Assembly (NCBI GenBank): GCA_036937835.1
Contig: CM072878.1
Coordinates: 2,466,001-2,530,000 of the forward strand
DNA from: Pampus argenteus
Taxonomy: Eukaryota; Chordata; Actinopteri; Scombriformes; Stromateidae
Direction of reading: 5' to 3'
Length of the DNA: 64,000 bases
The notes under the pieces were generated by a model. The model was not told where the DNA came from, ran no database searches, and worked only from the letters and a program-made list of their open reading frames with translations. Positions 24,311 to 58,387 of this stretch are shown one piece after another (the stretch's first letter is position 1; every line of letters starts with the position of its first letter). Made by a program: the position numbers and the translations under genes.

Positions 24311-26934
24311 AGAGTAGCAGCCAGGTGAGAAGTTGGAGTTGTAGTAATAGACAAACTTGTAGTAGCAGGATAAATACTTGCAGAGGTTGGGAGGATTTTA
24401 GAGAGTTGGAATGGGGGAGGGGTGGGGGTCTCCTAAGATTTCTTTTAAAAATGGGCAGATGTTGCAACCCTTTTTTTCTTATTTATTTATATTTCATCAA
24501 TAAAAATAGAATCGAGATCATCTTGTTTTTAAACATAATCCTACATTTTTTTTAATATGTTGCATATAACATAATTTTCATTAAATTCTCAATTTCTAGC
24601 CCTGTTCATGTTCATGGGGGAGATCAGAATGGCTTGCAGAAGTCATGCAGAATATTCATGCTGGTAAACAATGTCATAAAAATGCATTTCTAATTTGCAA
24701 TATCATTGCCATTTTTTTTCCCTAGAATAGTTTCTCAAAGATGCTCTCCCCCTCCTGCTGAATACCTGCTTTATTTATAAAGCCTCTATTTTCTCGCCCC
24801 ACATCCCCAGAGGTATAGAGTGTATGGTCTGTAGAATTTCCTTCCCCCCTCCGTCTCTCCATCTGAGCGGAGGGAGCACCTCCTCATCAATCATGCTTTC
24901 TTAGAGAGCAATTTGCTGCAGGAAATGCTGTTTTGCACATACTAGCAGCCAGTTTTGGGGGGATAAAAAGTAGCTTGAATGATGACGATGGCGGTGTGAC
25001 TTTGCATTGACATTGCCAGGTGGAAAAAAAAAGATGGTCTCTCCCCCGTTCTCATGAACTCCTCCTTCCTTTCTTTCTCCTTGCTTTTTTTATTTAATCC
25101 ATCTATTGTGTCTTTGACTGTCTTTCTTCGGGTTTTAATTGGTTTCATTCATGCCATGCAGTTTTGCTAAAGAGGAGCAGCAGCGATGCTGAGATGCAGG
25201 GAAGGGCAGTCAGGATCCCAAGACTTGAGAGGGAAAGAGAGAGCGAGAAAGAGGCTCAATCACGGCTTCATATTCAGTGACACCTCCTTTGCTCAGAAAA
25301 TGATACAGCCAGTTTCTTGTCTTTGAGGGTTTTTGTTCCCCGCTGTCCTGAATCAAAACCAAAATGGTCCTTCCAACCATGTGTCTGTCTTTGGGTTAAT
25401 TCCGTCACAAGAGATGTCAGGTCTTTAAAACGATCAGTTGAACTTCACGTCCCAAGAAGTCAACTGTCTCCCATGAGATTCTGATGATGTCAAATAGACA
25501 GGAAAATGTCAAATATACACATGATGTGGCTGATGCTTCTGATATGTATGATTTCAGCCTGCTTTTAGAGGTCCTGTAGCTCAGCAGAGATTCACAGGAC
25601 AGCCCAGCCTGGGCAACTCAGCAGCAACACTGGATCCCTGTTAGACATCACGATGGGCCACCCCTCACCTTGCATAGTGCTTTGAGTGCCAAAATTATGG
25701 AACATCTGCTGAAAATGAACAGTTACGAATGCAGCCTCTTGAAATAAAAGTAAATGATACAACTAGATCACTGATGTGGAAATAGAGGGCATACCTGGGA
25801 GGATCCATGCTGTGGTTTAGCTCTGGAAATGAGCTCAAAACAATTGGAGATGTTTTTGTTCTCTCCCATGTTAAAATTTCCTACATGTGATCATAAGCAT
25901 TTCCTTAACTGGGATCGTCAGCAAGGTTGCATATGAATGTGTCACATAGACGATGAACATGTTCAGGTTAGGACATCAGATGTGACTGACGCCGATGATT
26001 TCTACCTCATATCTTCTTTTTTCTCTTTCTCTCTATCTCCCTCCCGTTTTCTACAGTAAATCCTGATGCGGGAGATGGAAGAGCAGCGTTTTAAAGTTTA
26101 TTGGTTTCCTCTTCTCGTAGAGAAAGGGGGCCTTTAGAAACTCAGCACTGAAAGGGAAAAAGAAAAGAAAATTTAGTCAGGATCTGAAGTGTGTAAATAA
26201 TGACTCTTGACCCTCAGACACCAGACCATGGCACAGAGTTTGATCAAGCAAGAATTGTCAAGATTTTTTCATAATAGGACTGAGTGTACAACGCATACAC
26301 AGTTTCATATATTTAAGGATAACACCATGTAATCGATGATAAAGATGCTTAAGATACTTCTAGATCACGGTTTGGTGCAGGTCAAGGTCAAAGCTCATTT
26401 TGCACAGTGAGTAAGTTAACTGTAACTGCACATTGGTGTACATTGGTGGGTAAAATAATATTTACTTTGATTTCATAAGAATGTCATCTGCACATAGAAG
26501 CAGTCTTGGTCCATGAATGCTGGCTAATGAGATGGGCTTATCAGAGATTCACATTTTACAATGTTACCAATATGATCAAGGAAAAACACCCAATTTCGAA
26601 AGAAATTAAGGGAAAAATGAGCAAAACTGAACATTATTTTACCCACTATCATCCAGTTCAATCACATCAGATATGGGCCTTTTTCCCAAAAGCATCCAGT
26701 CAAGGTAAGATCACTTTGTACGATGGTGTACATCTTACATTTTCAGCCATTTATGCAATAACCTTTGCAAGTTTTTTTTTGTGTGTAGTTTAACTAAACA
26801 ATCCCAAATCAAGATCTACTTATGATCTTTTTCTGGAGTTTTCAACTGCATTTCACTGTTTTCATAAGTGCCGTTGTCATGGAGATTCAATTAGATGATG
26901 AAATAGAAAGTCAGTCGCGTATAAATTATTCAAA

Positions 26935-27120
26935 GTACCTGCACACAAGTACTGTGCTTATGCACAACTTTGAGGTACTTGTACTCATTTGAGTATTTCC
27001 ATTACTTTCTACTTCTGCTTCCCTACATTTCAGAGGGAAATATTCTACTTTTATTTCATTTATTTTGACAATTTTAGTCACGACTTACTTTACAGATAAA
27101 ACGTTGACTTAAAAGCACAC
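26935..27120. repeat. Dispersed fish repeat fragment
   Basis: Contains caactttgaggtacttgtac, ttgagtatttccat and ctacatttcagagggaaata, phrases I recognise from a very abundant percomorph interspersed repeat. Class not assigned. Confidence 0.45.
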
Positions 27121-27577
27121 AATAACCTTTAAACCAGCGGTGTATGCTTGGCTCCCAGGTTATGTTTCAGATGTCACAAGACACATTTTAAAGGCCATTT
27201 TTATGCAGTACTGCAAATACTGCCAGTATTTTTTTTTATATATACTTAAAGCACATTTTGCTTTAAGGACTTTTTCACATTTTTGTACTGGTGCTTTTAC
27301 TGACATGTGACGATGACATCTCCGTGATAAATGAACAAATCCCATCTACTAATGAAGAACATGACATGCAGTTCAAAGCTCGGAAAAAAGCTTGAAACTA
27401 AACTGGGCATTGAGTTGAGATGAGTTGTCAAACTACTATTTTCCCAGTAATGAATGAAGGTCTATGCCCAAACTTATCTTTTCAGATGGATGTAGTAGTT
27501 TTTATATTCCTGCTAAGACGCTGTTGGTAAGGAGGCCTTAAGAGTTCATTGAATGTTATAAATGAGATTTAAAGAGG

Positions 27578-27686
27578 CAGCCATTGTAGAAACCCTTCTT
27601 TCTTTACTACTGCTGCACAACTTTACGAACAGCTACTTTTAGGGTGGAGCAAGAACACAGAAATTAAAAGACTTCTACAATGGCAG
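27578..27686. repeat. Short inverted-repeat element
   Basis: CAGCCATTGTAGAA at the left is matched inversely by TTCTACAATGGCAG at the right, one mismatch, about 80 bp apart. Resembles a small MITE. Confidence 0.4.
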
Positions 27687-30600
27687 ACAGAGTGTTCCTA
27701 ATCTATTCTGTAGTTTCCAGTGTCAATAAATATGAAGTAGGTGTTTGTACTAAAGGAAACTGCAGCAACATAATACTTTACACCAAGGCAAGAAAATGAT
27801 TGGCCAACACACCACTGAAGCAAAGAAAAGACACATTACTACAAAGCTTGACCAGCCCAGCCAACATGCAACAACACCAAGTACACAAAGCTTGAACATG
27901 AGACGCCACTGAGGTTTGTCTCTGTCTCTGGAACACACACACAGAAACACTCTGCAGAAGGTTTCAGTCCTCAAGGGCTGTTCAGTCCTCTGATATCATG
28001 AATCTTTGGATGCTAATTAGGAAGCTGATGAGCCCGAGAGACATTGAGGTCACAAGCATAGTGGATTTGTATAGATGTCAGAGGTCAAAGGTCAAAGTAG
28101 AACTGATGAGTCAGAGGACTGTAGCCAGCCACGACTGGGAGGAAAATCCTTAGCGTGAAACATCTTAGTTGATGTGTCCTGCATATGTACGGACCAGACC
28201 TTGGCCAAATAACGATTTATAGCTTTTTGTTTCATCCCACTTCAACCATCAGTGTTTGTTTTCAGGTCACTTAATTTCAAATTAATTTCACTCTGGTGCA
28301 GTTTTTGTTTGCACCAAATGACAAACAACCACTACACCGGTGTGGGATAAAACAAGCTGTAGGTAGTGTTTCAAGTGAAGGCTGTTTGACCCAGGTGTGG
28401 TATACACAAAGGCTATGTGAAAGAAAAAATAAGGAAAAAAGGAAGTGCGGAACACGACACAAAAACACACAGAACACAAAACAAAATGTTACACCAACAC
28501 AGAACCACACAGGTGAGGAAACACAACACGAGAAGCAAACGGTGCACAGGAACAACACTGAGGTTTACACTCTTACATGGAGAAGCGATTTTGCTTCTTT
28601 CTTTCTTTCCTCCTCCTCATCACCACACTTTTCTGTCTTCCCCAAACTTTTCCTCCTCCATCTCCTCCCTCTGATGCTGCTCGGCTGACAATCCACTCAG
28701 AACACATTATTTCACATTCCTCCCCTCCTCCCCCCATCTACTGCACATTACTCCAGTCTTTTGTTTGTTCATTTAAATGTCCATTCCTGTCTTCCTCCTC
28801 GAAATCCATTGTTTGGCCAATCTTTTTTTTTTATTTCAGGTGCAAAAGTACTCCAATTTTACTCAGTTCCTTTTTGGTTTTTGCTGTGAGAGACTTCAGC
28901 ATGGGGGGATGAATGGTTTTGGGGTATAAAGCCTCACAGAAAGAGGGATACAGTTATTGAAAAAAAAGGGGGGGCGACAAGGGAACGACATAAGGAGAAG
29001 ACAGGAAGCACAGTCGGACAAGGATAGCAAAATGGCATTTTTCGAGGGAACACATGGCATTCACAGGCACAGACAAGAGATGAAAGCTCATACTTTTTTC
29101 CCTCATCTCTCCATTTTTCACACATACACATGTACATCTTTTAGGAAACATGGACGGACAGGAACAAAGGGACACAGGAGAGATTGAGAAAGAGATACCT
29201 GAGTTGTGAATGGATGGAAAGGATAGAAACATTGGCAACGAGAAGCAGACGCTAAACAAGTGAGAACCAGTTGTGATTTGAATTTAAATATTATCTGACT
29301 TTGAAGGAAGCCTCTGCAGTGTGGTTGTGGTTGATCCTCATCCTTTAGTTGGAGTTTGCATTCAATTGTTGCATTCTCACATTGCAGAGGTCTCCTCCCT
29401 GTGAACTCACTGCAAAGGTTTAAATGTCTAAAAGAGCAGAGGACAGGACATGACAGGAAGACATAAACCATGACATGGACAGATAATGAAGAAGCAGACA
29501 AACGAATAGTATGGACAGGGAAACTTTGGTGAGGAGGTATCTTGGGAGAAGAAGTGTCTCTCCTCTCTCTCGCATAAGAGGAGTTGAGACATTGATGGAA
29601 GAAGCTGGATTTGTTTTTTGTTTTTCATTTCTTAGCGTTAGTTCACAGTTACTGCTTCTTTTTGCATATATCTGATAAGCGCAGGGCTTTCAGAACAGTT
29701 CTCTGTGAAAAGAGAAGCAAAAAAAGAAGAAACAAAAAAAATCATAAGCTACGATTGTTAATATGTTTATCTTATCATAAGTCTCTCAAGATTGATAAGA
29801 AAGCAGCTATACAATACCTACTAGAAATGTAGCCCCTCCCCATCCTGCAAAAATAAACTTTCCCACCCCCGCCCCGCCCAATTACAGTACCTAACTTGGT
29901 CTGTTCTGACCAATAGCATCATAGCATTTTGGCATGCATAATTTCAGCCTGTCCTACCTCTTCTTGCATTCAAAGAGGTGAAGATATTTTGTCCTGCATG
30001 CTTTGTTAGTGCATATGTATGCGTCTAAACACACACATCCATACACCCTCTTAGTAGTCTAAATGTTATATACACATTCATTAAGCTTGAGGTTAAAATC
30101 TTATCAAACCTCCTCACATTATTAATCATATCAATATCCTTATTGCTTGCTATGGAAACCCATGCAGATTCATCTACAACACAAACTTTACATATGTACA
30201 TCATCATGACAAAAGCGACCAATCAGCCTTAGAGAAAATGACAGACACTCAAAACAATTGGATGCTGGAAGGGGAGAAGAGGATAAGGACAGGATGAAAT
30301 GGTGAGAAATGGTTCAGCAGAGAAATAGAGTGTGTGTTTACATCTGTGTGTGTGTGTATGTGTGTATGCATGTCTAACAGGATTTCAAATGTTGAAATGA
30401 TTTTCCAACTGGGAATCTATTCCTGAATGTCCAGTCAATTAAAACGTCAAAAATCTTTCATTGGTACATGAGTCAGGATTCAGTTGGACTATTGAGGCAA
30501 ACTGGAAACTGATGCTCAGGTTGTGCATGAAGCTGAACAGGAAACAGAAAACCCCGGTGACCCAAAATCACATCTGTTATATAACTACTCAGAAGCGGGG

Positions 30601-30790
30601 AAACCAGGGTCATTAATATCCCGTTCAGACCGGCATGCCGAAAAGAACGTGTGCCAAGTAGACCTGCGTCATACCTGCTGTCTGAAAGGGGTATTAAAGT
30701 TAAAGAAATAACAGCTTATCATTGAGGAAATATGCTTATTTATTTCTTGTCGGGAGTGAGATGAGAACTGATATAAAAGTCAGAGCCGAG

Positions 30791-30856
30791 CAGTACATGT
30801 TAGCTTAGCATAAAGACTGGAAGCAGTACATGTTAGCTTAGCATAAAGACTGGAAG
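30791..30856. repeat. Exact 33-bp tandem duplication at a palindromic element
   Basis: A 33-bp unit containing tgttagcttagcataaagac is present twice in perfect tandem. The same motif occurs inverted at 30973-30992, so the duplication is of the left terminal repeat of a palindromic element. Confidence 0.85.
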
Positions 30857-31000
30857 CAGGGGAAACATGTAGCCTAGGTGCCTACCGTCACTTATAAATC
30901 TCATTTATAAGTGACATGGAAACGTAAAGGCAACTTTGGACAGAGCCAGGCTAGCTGTAATTTTACTGCCAGTCTTTATGCTAAGCTAGGCTAATTGCTT
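30791..31000. mobile_element. Palindromic TTAGCATAAAGACTGG element
   Basis: The left motif ttagcataaagactgg and right inverse ccagtctttatgctaa bound a ~200 bp non-coding unit whose middle is a perfect hairpin (30887-30915). This motif is widely dispersed in percomorph genomes. Related ends occur at 32400-32743. Confidence 0.55.
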
Positions 31001-32399
31001 TCTGGCTCCAGCTCCATACTTAGTGCACAGACATGATTTAGACTTAGTATCCGCCCTCTCTTTACTCTCACTCTAGGCAAGAATGTGAATAAGCGTATCT
31101 TCCAAAATGTTAAACTAATCATTTAAAAGTACAACAACCTGTTTCTCAGCCAGGTGTTCTCCCTGATTTCTGCCCTCACCTTCCAACACTCCCAGCTTTA
31201 ACAGAAAAAGTAACAGAATGGAGAGCACAAAGAAATCAAGTTTTCCCATTTTTACACAAGATCATTATGCTTGGTAAACACTTCTAAGTGGATCGTGTCC
31301 AAAACAATATTTTTGACTAAACAGAGTCCTTGTTTAGTCAGAGAGGTGATTTCTCATCAGCTGAAAGCTAACTGTTAGTTTTCTGGTGGGAGATAAGGTA
31401 GGTGAGAGTGAGAATTAAGGACAAGAGATTCCAACAGTTTTGAAACCAAATCAACAAACACATACCGACTGCCTACAGCAGTGAAAAATGTTCTCAATTG
31501 AAATACATTTCACACATCTGAGAAATGCAGTTTAAAACAGAAAGGAAACACATTTATATTTAGAGGGAAAAAAACTTGAAATAAGATAATTAAATACAAA
31601 AATACACAAGTCACTGACAGAAAGATGACAACATCATCTGATCACAGCGATTGCTAATAATACACACCAAAAACAAAACTGAACTAAACATTTACTCCTT
31701 TCTTTCTTCCAGCAGCAAAAAGAAAGGAAAAAGTTGACATTTGTGCATCTAAGTATTGAGGTAGATGCAGGTCTGGGCATAGACACACATACACACACAT
31801 CTACGTGCACACGTCGCGTGTGCCGCAGATACAACATATCTGAACAGAACCATATAGATCCATCCACCGCTGTCATTTATCTACATTGCATATTTCTATG
31901 TTTGTATGTTGTCTCTGTTGTCATGTTCTCGCTCTTCTTCCCATGTGGCGTGTTGCTTTTGTCCTCTGCTCTTCTACCAAGGGCTGTCGCTCCAGTATCC
32001 ATTTACGGTTCCTCCTACTGAATGGCCGCAGCCAAAACAAGGAAGAGATGGACGGACAGAGGAGGTAGTGGGGCGGGGGGACAGGGGAAGGGGTGGGGGT
32101 GGGGGGCATTTCAGAAGGGTCAAAAACAGGGAAAGAGAAGCCAAAAAGGGAGAAAACTAAAAATATTGCCACTGGCTGCTGAATCACACTGGAGTCAGTG
32201 CAAAGTAGTAATGCTGTTTCTGGCGGTGGTGGTGGTGGTGGTGATGTGATGGTGGCGGGGTGAACTCAGACCTGAGGAATATCACGCTTCTCACACACGG
32301 GCTGAGCTGCACTGTTCAAACATGATTGCAATTTTCCATTTGTAAAAGAAGCCAATCCCCCACCACCTTCAAGAAATAGTTAAGATAGAGTCGGGACAC

Positions 32400-32743
32400 G
32401 GTTAGCCTAGCTTAGCATAACGTTAAAATCAAAAATACACCTCCAAACATCTCCAAAGCTCGCTAATTGACATGTCATCAGATGTAAAAAAAAACCCCAA
32501 AAACAAACAAACAAACAAACAAACAAACAAAAGAAACAATGGTTGTATTAGTGGGAGCTAGCATGTTTTAGTTTTGCTCTCTGTACAGCCACAGTAGCCC
32601 AAACCAGGCAAACCCAACATTACATTTATATTTATGTACAAGTTAAACAAACATAATACAACATATTAATTAGTGAGCTTTTCTATTAAATTCTAATTAA
32701 ATTAAAAACTATCCTACGTTCTTTATGCTAAGCTAGGCTAACC
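32400..32743. mobile_element. MITE-like element with perfect 21-bp inverted ends
   Basis: The first 21 bases (gttagcctagcttagcataa preceded by g) are exactly inverted at 32723-32743. The element is 344 bp, non-coding, with an (AAAC)n tract at 32500-32531. Its ends share the core gcttagcataa with the 30.8 kb element. No clear target duplication. Confidence 0.65.
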
Positions 32744-34804
32744 ATGTCTTGACTTCTAGCGTGGACTTGACACACAGGCAGGAGATTGAGTTTGTCCTCT
32801 CACTCAGACACCATTCAGAAATGAGTGGCGATGATCCCTTTGCTGAAAAGCAAGCTATTCTTCTGACTTTGCAGCTCAGCCTTTTTGCTGAGAGCCAAGG
32901 TGAGAGCGCACGGAGAGCAGGTGAGAAGTGGTGTGGTAAAGGTCGAACCCGACTGCTCCAGTTTCCATGACAACATCTACAAGACTGGGTGAGGCCAAAG
33001 GTCAAGGTTCACTTATTTTTCCCCCAAAGCCATTAAGGTTGGTTTTTCCCATAGCTGCTTTTGTCTATTTATTGTTAGTTTAATGACAGCCAACTCACTC
33101 AACACACCCACCCCTTATCTTCAATGACAGTGATTCCTAACCTAACTCTACAATCAGGGCTATAGCTACCATTATGACTCTGATGTCATGTCCTTTGTAT
33201 TTATCTAATTTTTTTTTTTTTTTGCAATTTAGGGACATTTATATTCAACAAATAAACACATTTTCTTCACATACATAATCCTTGTCAAACTGCTCTAGGG
33301 ATAGTGGGTTGTATCTATAGTATTTCTACAATCCTAGCTATGGCCTTATCTCAGATTATAATCAGGTATATGTGACCAGCACAAACAAAAAAAGTCCTAC
33401 CCCTAATTAGGCTGGGTAAAAGTCATTCAGTGGAAAAACTATTATGGCTTTGAGTTTGTGTTCTCAGCTAATGAAAATAAGAACAGTTGAGAAAACAGGG
33501 AATGAGAACTAAAGGGCTGTCTTTAATATAAGGATGTCTTCCCATATGCATTTAGTGGCCAGTTCAAAGAGTGATATTTACTTCTGAGGTGGTTTTCTTT
33601 GTTTTAGGGACCTGGAGTGTTAAAATGATCCAATAATTTATAAGCGAAAGCAAAGATTAAATACCACATCTTTATGTTATAGAAATATTTTTTCCTACTT
33701 TCCTGTCCTATTAATGACCTTGAGCTCCCCCAGGTTGGGAACCACTGCCCTGTGGCAACCCTGCTTCTCAACAGCCATCTTCCTGATGTCCATTGTATTA
33801 AAAAAACATAAAATCATTTCATCCTCCTGCAGTACACTCATGAGTATTGTTGGAGAGTCTGAAGCAGGAGAAAGAGGAGGATGGGACGCCGTTGCCTTTA
33901 TGAGTTCTTGATGGAGGCGATATAGAATACAAAGCAACTTCCTCTCTCCTCTCTCTCTGTAGTACTAAAGGGATACACTGACAACAAATGTGTCTGTGTG
34001 TGTTGATGTTTGTGCAGATTTGCACATGCGTGTAAGAGACCTTCTGTTTTTTATTTCATTTAACACAAAGAACTAAATGCCTCTAGTCTACATGTTTTGT
34101 TTTTTGTTTTTTTCAAAGGTGCAGGGGTGCTACTGTTTTCTTCTTTTGACTTAAAATGTACAAAAAATGTCTTTGTTTTTTCAGTCTACTTGTAGGTATA
34201 CTTTATGTTCTTATTTTGGAGTCTCTTGAGTAAAAACATGCATGCTGCAGTTTGAGTAATATGTTAGTGTCTATGTGTGTGTGAGTATGTGCGTTCTGAG
34301 ACGTAATATCAGAAAAGTCTCTTATTCATAGCTACTTTTAGTATCAGTCTTAAAGCATTGAAGTGCAAGTGCAGTTGAGATACAGGCAAGAAGTAGCACA
34401 GGGAAAGCTAGAGGTAAACTAACTTAGCTATCATATCAATCTAAACTAACCTAGACTCTATCCCTGTTAGTAAGGCAGGTGTGTTAGTGTGTGTTTTGTG
34501 TAATAAAATACATTTGCTTAAGCATTTTATCTCAGCTTAATCAGTAAGGTTTAGCTACTCTGTGGTTTTCAAATAGGTCCTTCTAGTGCCTATAGAAGGA
34601 CTCTTATTCATTGCTTATCAAGAAGGGAACATGTATGTAATGACGCTTAATGAAAGAGCAGCTGGGATGAATCAAATGTCTATGAGACACTCCTTCCATG
34701 TTGATACTAGTGTTTCTTCCCCAGGAAAACAAACCAAAACAAAATAACTGATATTATATTGTTGCTGTTGTTGTTGACATTTTGTTGTTTATCTGTCAGC
34801 TATG

Positions 34805-55012
<20,208 letters not shown>

Positions 55013-56851
55013 CTGCAGAGAGGAACAGTCAGAATGGGAAAGGATGCATTAAAAATTTGCAAACACCTTCTAATTTTACTTTAAGTGACACTACAGGAAA
55101 CTGTCCCACCACTTCAAGACTTTATCACAAGTACTTTATGTGTTTCATCTATTGCTGGTGGAGGGGGAGGGGGAGGGGCCATTGCAGTAAGGTGGAACAC
55201 ATTGGTTATGTCAATAGACTGCAGATAGGGGGCGCCAATAAAACACTGAAAGTGGAGGAATGCTGTTAATTCAGTGGAAATGTCCTGACTGCTGCAATCC
55301 CATTGATAACAGCACAGCCAGCGAGATACAAGGGAGGGAGGGGGAGGGAGGGATGATGGATGGAGAGTGTAAAAGAAATAGGTACGCAGGGCGTGAGTGT
55401 GTGAGTGTGTGTGTGCGTTTGTGTGTGTTTAAAGACAGAAAAAAGAGATGGATACACAGTACAGAAAAAATAAGTGGGTACGTGCACATTGGTTGAATGT
55501 ATGCATTACTGTGAGCACCATTATGAAAAACACATATGCCATGTGAACAAGTGTGTGTATTTATCACACACAGGTTGAACAGTCTTTTTTTCTGTTATAG
55601 GACCAATGATCACCTTTTTGTCTTAGGCCACCTATCAGCCCCCTGATACATGCTCACATACACACTCCATCTATCTGTGCACTGGGAAATCATTCATGTA
55701 TTTTATGCAGCATTTTCTGTACACTGCTCACTTGTGTGTAATGCGATTTCCTTTCCTCTGCAGCATCCCCCTACTCCCCTACTATTCGTTGGTCTCCCAT
55801 CTCTTTTTCTGTTTCTCCCCACTTTCAATGCCGCCTTTCTCCCTGTGCTCTATGCAGTGAGCTGCCAGGACGTGTTGGGGTCCTCTCAGTGTGTGCGGTG
55901 TATCAGTGATCTTCCTAAATGCAGGGATAGATGTTAATGTTCATTCACGCGTCTCTCAAGGTCAGCACAGACTCATTGTCTGAACCCCTTTCATTATTTT
56001 AACCCTGTCTGTTTTTTGCCTCACAATCACGCAGATACTGAGCCATTCTGAACCACAGTCACAATTGCGTATTTGGCATCTTTTTCCAAAAAGCAACTAA
56101 CTGCAACTTCAAAGGTTGATCAGATACCCCATTATTGCTCCATAAAAATACATTTAAAGTAACATTACTCAACATACTATGCTCATAAAGTTATATGTTT
56201 ATATGTTATATGTTATGTTTTAGTCTTCACCAACTCCTGAGAACAAATATCTGTCTCTTTAGCTGCGAAATGCTCAGCTAGTCGCTAACTGCGGACCCTT
56301 TCTTAACCATTGACTGTGGGTGTCTCCATACACACCTGCTATTTTGGTTCATGTATGTGCAAAAGGGCTGAGTGAAGGTGAATATAGCTCACTCACTATA
56401 GTGCTAGCATCTGCTAGCTCCCCTAGATGCTGGTTCAGTGAAAGCTAGAAGTCGCGCTCATAAGATACACAAGGAGGATGAGACTAGGAATAATGTGGAT
56501 AGACTTTGTTCTTTCATCTACATGAGGATTTGAACAAAAAATAAAACACAAGTCTCTCTATATATTTCAGGTTGTTCTGCTTCAATATGCCTTCGCTGCA
56601 ACCCAAACCAGCAACCCACTTAAAAAGTTTAAAGAAACAGTCAAACCGTGTCAAAACCACTTCCTGTGTGTTCATGTGTTGACGTTCATGTCTCACAACT
56701 GTCTCTTAGGTCAGTGATAAAAATCAACTTCCTGCTGTGTGTGTGTGTGTGCACTTGTGCCCACATGCTCAGGAATGTGTGTGCCTAAAAGTAACTGCTG
56801 TATGTGTTTGCTTAAGTATACACACGTGTAAGTATGCTCTCAAGTAATGTG

Positions 56852-57020
56852 TGTGTGTGTGTGCGTGTATGTGTGTGTGTGTGTGTGTGTGTATGTGTGT
56901 GTGTCAGGTCAGTGATGAAGACAGACAGATGAAGTCTTCTTCTAATCCGCAGGGAGCATATCGAGTCCCACAGCTTATTATCATGATCTAATTTAACACT
57001 GCTATCTAGAGCTGTCCTGA

Positions 57021-57061
<41 letters not shown>
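56852..57061. repeat. (TG)n and (CA)n microsatellites in inverted arrangement
   Basis: TG-rich run at 56852-56904 and CA run at 57022-57061, about 117 bp apart; could pair as a hairpin in RNA. Confidence 0.9.
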
Positions 57062-57064
<3 letters not shown>

Positions 57065-58387
57065 TTGGGCATTTTAGGGGTATTGAAGGTATTGAAGAGT
57101 TATCCAAGGCAGATACAGAAATATACACGGCATAAACATCCCATCATTTAATTGTACAACTCGTCTTGGAGAGATGCTTCTTCTTCTTCTTCTTCTTTTT
57201 TTTTTTTTTTTAAATATCTCCATTTTTACCCTCTGATTTGTTTTATATTGCTGATGTTTGCAGTTTATTGATGAAGGAAAGTTGCATCTGCAGCCCTTTT
57301 CCTGTCAGATTCGTCATTCACATCCGTCAGATATGTGAATGATCTGAGAGTGAGGTATAAATAAATATCAATACTGTAAAATAGCAAATTTTCTGATAAA
57401 AATTAAATAATTAGAAAGTTTAATCCAGTGACTTCAATAGCTGAAAATCTCAAGGTAATGCATAACATTGATACTAAAATATTGCCAAAATAATAACCTA
57501 CATCAGAATATGTCCACTGGTCAATCAGAATTTAATGTCGGTCACAGATGTGTAACAAATAGGTCCCGCATATGTCGATATATTTCCATTTACTTACCAT
57601 GCCAAAGATGTTATGAAGCAGGCTATTTGCATCTCACACTCTACAGGTGTTTTCACTGACATACAGCAGCTTTCTATTTCTGTTGTCAGCTGAGATCTTT
57701 CAGTGGGAAACACCTTCTACCAGCCAAATGCTGGCAAGTCTCTCTGGCAAGTAACCAGCCATCATTTGGCATGATAGTTGGTTGATATGAGAGTTGTAGC
57801 TACCACTGTGTGCTACCACACCAGACAATGCACTAGTAATACTATATAGTAATACAACCAGAATAAAACAAACATGTGTAAGCAAATATGCATCTTGAGC
57901 AAGATTAGTGGCCTCATCTACTATCTTTGGGATTGACTGAGGTTTTCCAGTATCTCAAAACGTGCTCATTTTGAACCATTCTGTAACTTATGTTGCAGAG
58001 CTAACTAGGTACAAAGCAGAGGAAATATCAGAGCATCAATCAGCCCATCAACTGACCAATCAACTCAGTGGAAAAATTGAGTCATCATTTGTTCAGGATA
58101 CTGACATGGACAACAGCACTGAGTTTGTTATAAGTGAGTAGATCAGTGGGGACAGTTTTTCTTTCCATGGTATATATACTATACACACAATGTGTCCTTA
58201 CACTGTCATTCTATCACTGCACAGGATAACTTTATAGTATGACAGTATTATAACATATATAGTAAAATAACAATATATTGCCCAGTCCTAACTTTAACCT
58301 TTATTATTAATAATATTGAAGAGTATGCTTAATTATGATTTAAATATCAGGGACTTTCTTAGAAATAACATAATACATTTAGAATAT

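Larger units (their letters stand above)
17111..34804. other. Non-coding DNA between convergent pdk2 and kcnc3
   Basis: No spliced gene could be assembled. Part of this, adjoining 34804, must be kcnc3 3' UTR. TTTATT hexamers (AATAAA on the minus strand) are scattered, so the transcript end is not fixed. Contains simple repeats, palindromic elements at 21.9, 27.6, 30.8 and 32.4 kb, and G- or A-rich runs. The open frames here look random or purine-tract derived. Confidence 0.6.

Noticed and set aside
32749..33005. Overlapping open frames on both strands (73 and 90 codons)
   Set aside because: No family similarity or splice consensus; adjoins a palindromic repeat and is most likely chance.
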